A stretch of DNA of 64,000 nt from Gordius sp. MW1 (lineage: Eukaryota; Nematomorpha; Gordioida; Gordea; Gordiidae): NCBI GenBank assembly GCA_964036665.1, contig OZ038527.1, positions 24,203,901 through 24,267,900 of the forward strand. The letters are read 5' to 3'. Shown one piece after another: positions 54,362 to 64,000 of this stretch (its first letter is position 1; each line of letters starts with the position of its first letter). The notes under the pieces were generated by a model. That model ran no database searches. It was given only the letters and a program-made list of their open reading frames with translations, and was not told the origin of the DNA. Position numbers and translations under genes: made by a program.

Positions 54362-56397
54362 CTATTTGCGCCTTCCATATCTTAAAGGTTGTATGGGTCT
54401 CATTCTTTTGTAAAGTCCTCCGTATTGCCTATAGGGTCCTTCCCCATAAGGAAAAGGTTGTTCGTTGTCTAGCAAAGCAGCTAATCTATCGTAATTAATT
54501 CCGTTCGGGCGTATTTGATATTGAAAATTATCATATCCCTCATCTACATAATATTTACAAAAAAATAATAAATATTAAAATAAATATTTTATATATATAA
54601 AGTAAAGTGTATGTATGTGTGTGTATGTATGTAAGGGCTAAATTCTGAAATTTCCGGCCCGATTCGCGCGAAAATTTAGCCATAGATGCCAAGGGCGGCC
54701 AGGGATAAAATAGCTTTTTCAAGATCCTAAAATTCCTCTTAGTTTTTAAAATATCGGACATTTCGCTTTAAAAAAGAGCTAAACTCTGAAACTACCGGCC
54801 CGATTCGCGCGAAAATTTAGCCGTAGATGCCCAGGGCGGCCAGGGGTAAAATAGCTTTTTCATCCTAAAATTCTTTTTAGTTTAAAAATATCGAACATTT
54901 CCCGGCCAGCAGTTCCATTTATAGCATCATATACAATAATGACGTCATACATACAAGGCTGAAGTTTTCTCGAATTTTGTTATATTAAAGAAAATTGTAT
55001 TTTTAGCAAAACAACTTTTGCCGGGTCAGCTAGTAGTTTTATATATTTAGAAGATTTATACCCTCATATTCAATATTTTTCAAGGATAGATTTTCGGGAT
55101 TTTTCGAGGGTGTTAAAAAAATATTATAATTATTATAATATTTCGTTTTCATTCTATTTTATTAAAATTTATTTTACTTATCTGAAGATGTTTTCTATGA
55201 AAACGAAATATTATAATAATTATAATATTTTTTTAACACCCTCGAAAAATCCCGAAAATCTATCCTTGAAAAATAGTTTTATATAATTATCGACAAACAA
55301 ATGCTGAATGGGAAACCTAAGGGTTAAATAAAACACTTGAATGGGTCGGGTATAATGAAAATATTAAAAATTCTTTACTTTACTCTCCAAGTTTAAAATA
55401 AGTAAAGTCGGTAACGTGACAGCAAATATAATTAAAAATCTTTCAAGATTTAAAACAAGCGTTATTTTTACGTAATCTGAACAATCTTTTTGCAACCAGA
55501 ATATTACTTGCTGTTTTAGTAAGGTGTTGTGTTTATATAAAAGCTTAAGATACTCACTATTTACTTTTATCAATGTTTAATTTTATATCATATTTACAAT
55601 AGGCTATAGAGTAGTGTTTTAAAAAAAGCTGGGTTTTGTTTGGTCAATTTTTGGTTCAACTAAAACTATCGGTCGACTCTAGTCTGTTTTTCAAATATCG
55701 ACTAAGTCTAAAGCCGACCAAGAAAATCAGACCAAAAAGCCAAAGATCGACTGAACAAAACCCAGCCGCTTTTACGGGACCGGGTCAAAATAGCAGAAAA
55801 AAAAACAGGAGAATTGGTCAGAACTGGTCAGATCAAGATTGGTCAGGAGGGTTAAGGTTTGGGTTAGTGTTTTAGGTCAGCGTTTTAGGTTAGGGTCAGG
55901 GTTAAGATTAGATGCACATCAAATTCCCTCCCCATTTGAGATTTAATTCTAATATATTGATTATCTAAAATCTTGTTCTGACCAGTTCTGACCAATTCTG
56001 CTGTTTTTTCTGCTATTTTGACCCCGATTCGTTTTTACAGCACTACTATAGAGTAAATATACAAGTTGTCTATAATAATAATTTAAATTTATAAATTGCT
56101 TCCTCAAAAAATTTCGCCAGAATTCAAAAGTGGCCCAAAAGAATCGATAATAAAAAAAGTAATTTAGAATGTAAAGACTTTCATTTAAAGTTTAAATTTC
56201 GAAAAGTTTATGACTTGATTAGTAATAAATTGATAAAATATTCCATATAATCATAGATGAATCATAGGAAAACCTCCATTTTGATTATCATTCCTTTTGG
56301 GTAAGCCATGAAGGGGAGACATGACTATTGCTATTAGGACCAATATTGCCATTATAAACCAGCTCGGCTTGTTGAAGTTGATACAAAAGACTACCAT
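54362..56397 (-). CDS. Secreted peptide precursor ending in RYG-RRK (RYamide-like candidate)
   Basis: Two exons on the - strand, 56397-56274 and 54543-54362, join in phase 1 (donor GGAG/GTTTTC, acceptor TATGTAG) to give 101 residues plus TAG. Residues 1-31 hold a strong hydrophobic core (FIMAILVLIAIVMSPLHG), so a signal peptide. LPKR at 32-35 is a dibasic site. It is followed by a 51-residue acidic and tyrosine-rich segment (with IRPNGINYDRLAALLDN), then KR, then MRPIQPLRY, then G-RR-K and the stop. Glycine before a dibasic pair is the signal for C-terminal amidation, so the predicted product is MRPIQPLRY-amide. RYamide/luqin peptides end in RYamide, but the two-cysteine tail of those precursors is absent, so homology is not shown. 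The long segment may be a second hormone. The 1.7-kb intron carries a Helentron-like element, a hairpin and nested MITEs. Confidence 0.75.
54590..55034 (+). mobile_element. Helentron-like (HINE) element, complete
   Basis: 5' end ATATATATAAAGTAAAGTG and TGTATGTATGTAAGGGC; 3' end TTTTGCCGGGTCAGCTAGT, the usual terminus of this class. Two direct subunits of about 140 bp share CTACCGGCCCGATTCGCGCG. No coding. Lies in the intron of the peptide gene. Confidence 0.8.
55074..55275. repeat. Perfect 79-bp inverted repeat, 44-bp loop
   Basis: 55074-55152 is the exact reverse complement of 55197-55275 by reading (landmarks CAAGGATAGATTTTCGGGAT and CGAGGGTGTTAAAAAAATAT). The lack of mismatches points to recent formation. 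It begins 40 bp behind the end of the Helentron-like element. Confidence 0.92.
55612..56045. mobile_element. hAT-type MITE, TAGTGTT ends, with a nested second MITE
   Basis: Ends TAGTGTTTTAAAAAAAGCTG and (reverse complement) TAGTGCTGTAAAAACG. Exact target copy CTATAGAG (55604-55611, 56046-56053). Its subterminal GCTGGGTTTTGTTTGGTC is shared with 25476-25679 and 62576-62730. Confidence 0.9.
55776..56030. mobile_element. Nested hAT-type MITE, GGGTCAAAATAGCAG ends
   Basis: Inverted subterminal repeats GGGTCAAAATAGCAGAAAAA and AATTGGTCAGAACTGGTCAGA on both sides. Target copies GCTTTTAC (55768-55775) and GTTTTTAC (56031-56038), 7 of 8 identical, lie in the outer MITE's terminal repeat. The centre has degenerate TTAGGG-like steps (about 55850-55910). 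Confidence 0.82.
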
Positions 56398-59300
56398 TTT
56401 AATTGATTTCCTTATAAATAAACATATTTCTTTAATAATTAATAAAAAACTTTGTATTAATAAAATTATTTAAGCATACCAAAGTGTGTTTTATGTAAAG
56501 TTATTATACCAAAAATGATTAAATTAGATTTTAATATAAATCTTCGTTGAAATAAAAGGGCCATGAGGTAATATTGTAAAATTCCTATTTATAGTATCAT
56601 AATTGTTTCAGACAATCTCAGAAGCATGGTTTAATTCACTTAACCATTACAATTCAATTATAATGACTAAAGCGGGAATAAATTTAACAAATCACTTTAT
56701 AAATTAAAGGAATAAAACATAAATTTGAGTTATATTTTTTAATATCTAAATTATAGACCTAAAAGGAAGTTATAATATAAACAATTTAAATAGAAGCAAA
56801 CATAAATTATAACCTAATTTAAACCTGTATATTAAATTAAAAAACCCTAAATAAAAATTCGAGCAATGATTTATTCATCAATCGTTTTGGAATCAATAAA
56901 ACCTATATGGTATTTTAGCCTTTTTGGCCAACCCCGTACTTAAAACAAAGAAATCTTTATTAATTTCAAAAATTATATTGATTTAATTAATAAACAGGAA
57001 GCTGATCCTTGCCCTTGGCAAATCCTTTTCGAAAAAAGCATATGTATTTATAGGTTTTTATTAAAATTATAATAAGTCCATAATGACGTGTTAATCTATG
57101 CAGATTGACAGTTATGGATAAACCAGAATTTTACACTAATATTCAACGATTTTTATAATTCTATCAATATAAACCTAAAATTTTAAGCTTATTTTGCAAT
57201 AAAAGCCATAAAATTTAGGAATCATTTTATATTTGCCCGGTATTTATCCAAAACCTTAGAAAATAAGAAATATCTCAAAATATTAAGTAGGAGGAAGGGA
57301 TAAGCCATAATTGCAGGATTATAAATAATTAAGTTCGTGCCTTAATTACATCCTTCTAATCGACTCCAATATCAAATCTATCCATATTTTTGCCAATTTA
57401 GGCATTTTAAATATGGAATATAAGTTTAATTATTACCCATAATTATTATTTTTTTTAAAAAGATAATAATCATCTATTGTTTTTACAAAATATAAGTTTT
57501 GTGAAGATGAAAGAAATGAAATTTAAAAAAATGTATAATGATTTGCCTTTCGAGTAAATAAGATTTTAATCAAAAAATTCTCAATAAAATTTGCTTTGAA
57601 GCGTATATAGGCTTATTAAAGCGACAAATATTCTACTAAAGCGTGTCCGAATGACCAAATAATTTAAGCTTAAATAAATTTTATAATTTAAATTTTAGAG
57701 ACTTTATTTTAAAAATATTTGTATTCTTATACACAAAAGCTGGGAAAAAAATATTAACACAAGCAAATAATTATGTCTTTTTATCTTATTAAACTTATAA
57801 TACCACACTGTTAAATGTTATTAACTTTTTTAGTCAAAATGCTCATAAAAGTTTTTGTCCAGCTAAGTAATACTTGATTTTTACCAATAAACTTTCCTTT
57901 GATTTGTCAATCATAGTAAAGGGCAACTTTTTAGAGAACCAACTGCCTTGTATTCTGATCTTTTAGATGAAAGATAAATATTTTATTTTATATTTTTCAA
58001 AAATATCAATTAATAAACTGGCAGCTAGATTAAGGTGATATCTGATAAAAACATCGACTATATACAAACCTGTTTGACCATTATACTCTAAGCCAACAAT
58101 TAATTTTATCTAAAGTTAGCGATCTTGATATAGAAAAAATCTAAAAAGGGGGAAAATATAATTCTGATATGTTTTTTTATTTACTGACAAAATAAAAATA
58201 TAAAAAAACTTACATAATTTTTAAAAAATACTATGAATAAATAATTTTATTTAAATTTATTTGTCATCGTGTTGGATTAGTTTTAAAAAGTCAGCCTTAT
58301 TTTATACCAATATAATATACCTATGAAAAAACTATAAAAAAATTAATCAAAATATTCTCAAATATAATCATCTTTTTTATAAACCAAGGTTTTTGTTAGT
58401 AAGACTATCTATATTTTTTTTCATAAACAAATTAAAATTTAGCCACGGCTTGTATTTAAATTGGAAACCACTAAATTGAATTAACTCCATTTTGCAAAAT
58501 GATATTTATCAATCTAAAATATATACGTCCTAGCAATAAAACTATAAGATACTTCTTTAAAATTAATTTGAATATAAAGTTAAACTCCAATTTATTTGCA
58601 GAATTAAAGAAAACATTTATAATAAAATATCGTATCACAAAAAGATGATTAAAGATGCAATCGATTATAGGGTTGGGGAGCGGGGTTCAAAGACATTAAT
58701 TTGACTTGGATAACTTAATATGGGATTATAAGAAATAAGGTTACGAGATATTGGGTCAACTATTAGTAGTAAATGTATTTTCAATATAATTATATAGTAA
58801 TAAGTATTAAATCGTGCAAAAATAATTGTGATTCAATTTTTTTTACTATTAAATTTGTTATAAAACTGATATTTTTGTAAAATATTAAAGATTTCTTCCT
58901 TGCCTAAAAATTCAATTTTATTCAGTACCAAAGAGTTTAATAATTGCTATGCAATTGATGATTATATTAATGTTTTAACAGAGTTACATAGGTCTTATAA
59001 GTTTAGAATGCTATTTAAATTAAAATACTAAAAAGATTTCTAAACATTAAGTTGTAATTTATTATTTTTAAATAACATTAAAACTATTTTGATTTAATTT
59101 TTAAGCTCAGAGCGTTTAAAAATTATTTAAAAAATGATTTTAACGATGGAATTTATTATAATGCATTATTTACTCATTTAAAAGAATTAAATTTTACTAA
59201 AATATAAATTTTAAAAATTAATACAAATTAATCGATAAAACTTAAATATTTTACTTCAAGAAAAGTCCAGGAATATGAGTTTAAAAATATTTTCTTACGC

Positions 59301-59919
59301 TATTATAGGGTTAAAATAAATCTAATAAATATTTACCCCGTAGAAACCCTTATATATATATATATATGTCAAAAATATTTGTTATTATTATTATTTAACC
59401 CCTCGAAAATCAATAGTATATATATATAAGTCGTAACCATATATAAAAAAACAAAATTATTTGCCGTTAATTCTATCAATAAATTTAAAAATACCGGACA
59501 AAATTTTTTAAGAAAATATATTTTTTATTTAATAAACAAAAGTAATTTTGTATAAGTAAGATCTGTTTAATATTAAAACCTTTACTTATTTGTCAAAAAA
59601 ATCTTTATAAAAATATTCGAAGAAACGACTTCTCTTTAATTTGTTAATAATGTAAAAAAAGTGAAAAACCCTTAAAAAATTATATTAATATTTTTAAAAT
59701 CATTTTAATCTGTTATTAATTTTAATAGGCTTAAATTTTTAAATTCCCCCTAGAGGGGTTTAATTTTGCTGTCTTAGTTTTTGCTATATAATATAAAAAT
59801 TAATTAATATTACAGGCAAATTATTCTTTTAAAAGGCTTTTGGTTAAAAGCAAAGAAATAATTAAAAGTTAAAATTTTAAACTTAAATGACTATGGTTTT
59901 AAAAAATATTTATAACATA
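56398..59919. other. Long AT-rich stretch, no gene seen
   Basis: About 3.5 kb upstream of the peptide gene. Contains TA runs near 59350 and 59420. No coding segment or element end recognised. Confidence 0.5.
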
Positions 59920-59927
59920 ATCTATAG

Positions 59928-60854
59928 TAGAGAATTGAACGGGTGACCCGAGACTCGACCCGACCCAAACCGACCAGATATCGGGTCGGGTCGGGTTCGG
60001 GTTGAAAATTTTAATATGCTTTCGGGTCGGATCGGGTTGGATTTAAAAAGTCAGTCGAGTCAAGGGTTATGAATCTTCCATTGCAGAATACACGGGACAT
60101 ATCTTTAAAAATAGTGCTATTATGCATAATATTTTTTAATTAATATCGAAATTTATGATTGCAGATCATCATTAAGTTAATTAAAATTCCTTTTGTTTTT
60201 TTGAATCTGATTGTTTTAATTTGGAAGCAAATTTGAATTTGACTCGTGAAAGGTAAGTAAGCACATCAACTAAATTATATTTAAATAGTGTGAAGTGGTA
60301 TCATTAATAATTTTAACTACATAAATATTATTCATAAAACAAATAAGATTATGTTTAAATTTATTAAATAATTCATTTGCAAAACTCTATATTTCAATTC
60401 TGTATGCTATCATACATTATATAAATCTAAAATAAATCCTGAAAATAAATTTAGTAATCAAAATCCGTGGAATCAATTAGTTTCATAAATCGCACTTTAA
60501 TTTGTTGATTAAATTTTAAACACCCTCATGGGGGTAGCCAGGAAAAAATTGAAATTAGAGGGGGCAATAATGATTGAGTGAGAGGCAAAATGATCATTTT
60601 TTTAATTTTAGCCATAATATGATAAAATATTTTTTTTATTTTGAGGGGGGCATCCGCCCCTTTCTGCCACCCCCTGGCTACGCCCATGCACACCACAATT
60701 TTTCTTACTCTCGCGTTGGATACCAAAATTTGAAACACGTTCGGAAGGGCTTCGGCTAAAAAAATATTAACACTTTCGGGCCGGGTCGGGTCGGGCCGGG
60801 TCTGATCGGGCCGGGTCGGGTTTGGGTTGAAAAAAATGACTTTGCAGTTCTCTA
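59928..60854. mobile_element. hAT element, TAGAGAAYTG ends, GGGTCGGG arrays
   Basis: Ends TAGAGAATTGAACGGG and (reverse complement) TAGAGAACTGCAAAGTC. Exact target copy ATCTATAG (59920-59927, 60855-60862). Both subtermini carry GGGTCGGGTCGGG-type arrays. 927 bp, non-coding; a CGTAGCCAG MITE is nested at 60527-60688. Confidence 0.93.
60527..60688. mobile_element. CGTAGCCAG-type MITE nested in a hAT element
   Basis: CATGGGGGTAGCCAGG at the left and CCCTGGCTACGCCCATG at the right with interior GGCAAAATGATCATTTTTTT. Confidence 0.8.
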
Positions 60855-60862
60855 ATCTATAG

Positions 60863-62258
60863 TCATTTTTATCATAGAGAGTCAAGAAATCATAATAAAT
60901 TGGTTTTTTTGTGTTTAAAAAGATATTTATAAATAAGTTTTCTATAGGAGGAAGCCTTCTAGGTAGACCTTAATAAATACTATTATGGGCATGCAATTTA
61001 ATTAACGGGAAAAATTTATTGATTGGAAATACTGATTATGCAATTAATGCGTCATTCAAATTTGGGGTTCAATTATTTCATTGCAATGATTGATTCTACT
61101 TAAAATAGTTTGTTAGCACGATTTATCAATTGCACACCTTTATTGACCTAAAAATTTAAGATTTTGGTGATTTTCTAAACTATTTTCTTGGGTGATAATT
61201 AATTTATTGTTTAATTAAAATTTAAATTGCGCTTATAATTTATTCTTCTACGAATAATTAGTCAATCCATTAAGTCATTATACTCTAAATTATTTGGCCC
61301 CCATTAAGTTTTCTTAAGTAAACCCAATTTTCCATTTTAAAGAGCAAATTTGAGAAATCTACTTATTTTTTTTTAATCGATAGAATTTTATTTCCAAATA
61401 ATTATGTATGTTATATGCTAAAATATATATTAAATTAATGAGCAGGCATAGAGCCATGGATTGAGATGTATTAGATTTTTAAGAAAGCATCAACACCAAT
61501 TTATAGCAAATCACTCAAATTAATAATTTTTTTGAGAAAAAATTAAAATTATAATTTAAACCATACTAGTTTTAAAATCAAAAAATACTTACTTATTATA
61601 TATCTACTTTACTATGGCATTAGGTTTTATGAAAAAATCCTTAACAATCTCAATTCATTGCTCAAAGTACAATAAAAGCTATATGAACGGGAAGGAGGTT
61701 TGATTTTTAGAAAAAATAAATTTTTACTAAATAAAGCTGCAAATTTTTAAAAATATGTGGCCAAGGTTAAGCTTCAAGAGAATTTGATTTCAAAAATGGC
61801 ATTTGTCTATAACTCATAGTAGGAAACATAAATTTGTCACCCATTTTCACTCAGGGCTATAATGTATTTTTCAGCGAAGCACTGAAACAGAGATGAAAAA
61901 AAAAATTAAATTTACAACCTGCCACATTGATTAAGTACGATTAAAAGGTTTTTCATGACAGAGTATAATAAAAATTTAATAACTCAAAATATCACCACTG
62001 ATATAATATCTCATAAATATAAACTCCTAGCTAGGACCCTACATGCAATCTATATTAAAAGCCTTCAAACTTTAAAGACTTTAGGCCAAGCCTTAGCCAT
62101 TTTCCCGACCTGTGCCCGACATTTATTTTGCTTCTACGCGAATGATAACTTTTAATAAATAACTAAACAAGGTCTCGGACAAAAAATTTACTTTAAAATG
62201 TTTTAATGTTAAATTAAAAAAGAGCAATATTTAAATAACATATTTTTAAAATAGGACG
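60863..62258. other. AT-rich stretch, no gene seen
   Basis: Nothing recognised; the frame at 61955-62155 has no family signature. Confidence 0.5.
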
Positions 62259-62431
62259 TGGTCATAGCCAGCATTGGAATTAAAGGGGGCAATAATGATT
62301 AAGTGAGTGGCAAAATGATCATTTTTTGGAATTTTAGCCATAATTACAATAAATTTCAACAAAATTTTTGGATTTTTAGGGGGGGCAGCCGTTCCTCTCT
62401 GCCCTCCCCTCCACCCTTGGCTACGCCCATT
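62259..62431. mobile_element. CGTAGCCAG-type MITE
   Basis: GTGGTCATAGCCAGCATTGG at the left and CCTTGGCTACGCCCAT at the right; interior GGGGGCAATAATGATTAAG and GGCAAAATGATCATTTTTT. Confidence 0.8.
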
Positions 62432-62575
62432 ACATTTGTGGTTTTCCACCCAGCCCTCTGATTATTTTTTTGACCTATTTGACACCTTTTATAATATAGT
62501 AGCAAAATGAAAACAAAAAGTGAATTTGCAACTATATTTACCACATTCAGTTAAACTCTTTTTAATTCTGTATAT

Positions 62576-62730
62576 TAGTGTTGCAAAAAGGGCTGGGTTT
62601 TGTTTGGTCGACCTTTAGTTTTATTAAGAATAACGCTCAACCCTGGTCTGTTTTTCAAAATCCGACTAAACTTAGAGGTCGACTAAAATCAGGGTCGACC
62701 AAACAAAATCTAGCCATTTTCACAACACTT
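62576..62730. mobile_element. MITE, TAGTGTTGCAAAAAGGGCTGG family
   Basis: TAGTGTTGCAAAAAGGGCTGG at the left and, reversed, AAGTGTTGTGAAAATGGCTAG at the right; shared GGTTTTGTTTGGTCGACC. About 155 bp. Target copies are no longer clear. Confidence 0.75.
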
Positions 62731-64000
62731 GTTGTGTATATAGGGTTATTTCCATAACATGCGTGGAACCATGAGCCTAGCAGGGTTTAATACAGTCGGG
62801 ATCGGGCAAAATAATTTTCGAGCCCTACTCATCAGGCCAAACTTTCCCAATAGCTCTAACAAGCTTTTGCAAATAATTGTTATTCGCCTGAGAATATTGT
62901 TTTATGTTTTCTATTATAGTGAACAAATGTTCTAAATCCGAGAAACATGGACTTAAGATATTGCAAATTAATTTAAACTTGCAATAATGATAAATTTTAC
63001 GAAATAATTTGATTGATAAAAACTTTTTTATGTAAAAATTTAAAATTTTAAAGCAGTGAGGATGGGGATGTTAACTATATGGTTTAAGAAATATTAAGTC
63101 TTAATAATATTAAACAGTTTTTCAATACATAATAAACAAACTCTATTATTTTAGAGTTTTTGCTAATTTAATGAAATACAGATTTTTGTCAAAGTTGGAA
63201 AAATATATTAGGTTCTATCTTAAATTAATTATTAGCTATAAAAGTATTTAGGAAACTAATATATAACATAGTATAGAGATCTTTTTTTAATGAAGACACG
63301 GAAACAGTATTTTTCTAAGTATATTACTAACTTTTATATCAAAATTATTGCAAAAAGTAGTGTATCACTTCAATGAAGTAACAGAAAAAATAAATCATAT
63401 TTTTTAACATTAATACATATGTTATATTGTATATTTTTTAAAGTTGTTGTCGATAAAACAGGATTCAGTTAAGATAATTAATAAAATTATATGCTGCCTC
63501 TATAAATAAAATATAAGTTTGGTTTCTTAATTGATGTAAAATCACATTGTAAAGTTGAAAGAACATAAATAAAAGTGCCAAAAAATAGATAATAATTACA
63601 ACACGTTATCTTTAAACTTAAATTATTATAATTTTTTTGTAAAAGATAAATAATCGATAGTTTGTTTTATTACTTTAATTTTTTGAGGTATTTATAACAA
63701 ATATGCTTAGTCTATGCAAATATGTAAAAAGTTTTGAAATTAATTCCTCATTTTTGAAAAAAATGGAGGCAAAAATTAAAAATTAAATTTTTACATGATA
63801 GTTTAAGATTTATAAGTACATTATAAGTTTTGTTTAATTCTATATTTAATTATTACCATATAACATTTCACAATGATAAATTAATAAGTCTCTGATTTTA
63901 AGTGTTTTTTTCAAATATTTATTTATTGGATTTGTTTTTACCTTAAGTCAGCATGACAATTCGTAAATAATTAATGCTTTAATCACAATTAATTTATAAT
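62731..64000. other. AT-rich stretch to the right edge, no gene seen
   Basis: Slightly less AT-rich at 62755-62870, otherwise featureless; nothing recognised. Confidence 0.5.

Noticed and set aside
55364..55573. Hydrophobic - strand frame (LIIFAVTLPTLLILNLE) as signal-peptide exon of the peptide gene
   Set aside because: It has no ATG in frame, and the exon at 56397-56274 has an ATG, a better signal peptide, a dibasic site and a fitting phase-1 donor.
55850..55910. TTAGGG-like run between MITE ends
   Set aside because: Degenerate and confined to the middle of a nested MITE; not a telomere.
60526..60885. - strand frame with PTRPDQTRPDP repeats
   Set aside because: Translation of the GGGTCGGG subterminal arrays of a hAT element and a nested MITE, not a gene.

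Overview
The window looks like nuclear DNA of an invertebrate animal. It is very AT-rich, has no bacterial gene packing, has spliced genes with GT-AG introns (some only 35-48 bp), poly(A) signals just behind stop codons, and a very dense load of DNA transposons. I cannot name the species. Very short introns occur in flatworms among others, but that is only a hint.

Host genes, left to right: (1) an unrecognised three-exon gene, + strand, 679-2388, open at its 5' side; (2) a single-exon GT11 alpha-1,2-fucosyltransferase, - strand, 11891-12970; (3) mitochondrial ribosomal protein L35, + strand, 17959-18522, three exons with introns of 35 and 40 bp; (4) a single-exon, divergent class A GPCR, + strand, 27510-29330; (5) NSUN4, the mitochondrial rRNA m5C methyltransferase, - strand, 48074-36264, six exons whose phases all join to give 527 residues; (6) a 101-residue secreted peptide precursor, - strand, 56397-54362, two exons, ending in a dibasic site followed by an amidation-type RYG-RRK end. 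Genes 3, 5 and 6 and most of gene 1 were rebuilt by hand from splice sites and reading frames. MRPL35 and NSUN4 both serve the mitochondrial ribosome; no other functional link between the genes is visible.

Most of the rest is mobile DNA. Thirteen insertions have terminal inverted repeats plus exact or near-exact 8-bp target duplications (hAT superfamily), several nested in one another; seven of the thirteen targets fit nnnTAnnn, the Buster-type target. Also present: a decayed piggyBac, two PIF/Harbinger-like elements with MADF/BESS coding, a Mutator-like fold-back with 424-bp arms, a non-autonomous LTR retrotransposon with two zinc knuckles, two Helentron-like elements, a widespread MITE with CGTAGCCAG termini, a LINE-type coding remnant, a minisatellite and several hairpins. 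The 7-kb second intron of NSUN4 is almost wholly a fold-back element with the LTR element inside it and two hAT elements inside that.

The remaining long stretches (notably 23.6-25.5, 51.7-53.8, 56.4-59.9 and 62.7-64.0 kb) are AT-rich sequence in which I see no gene.
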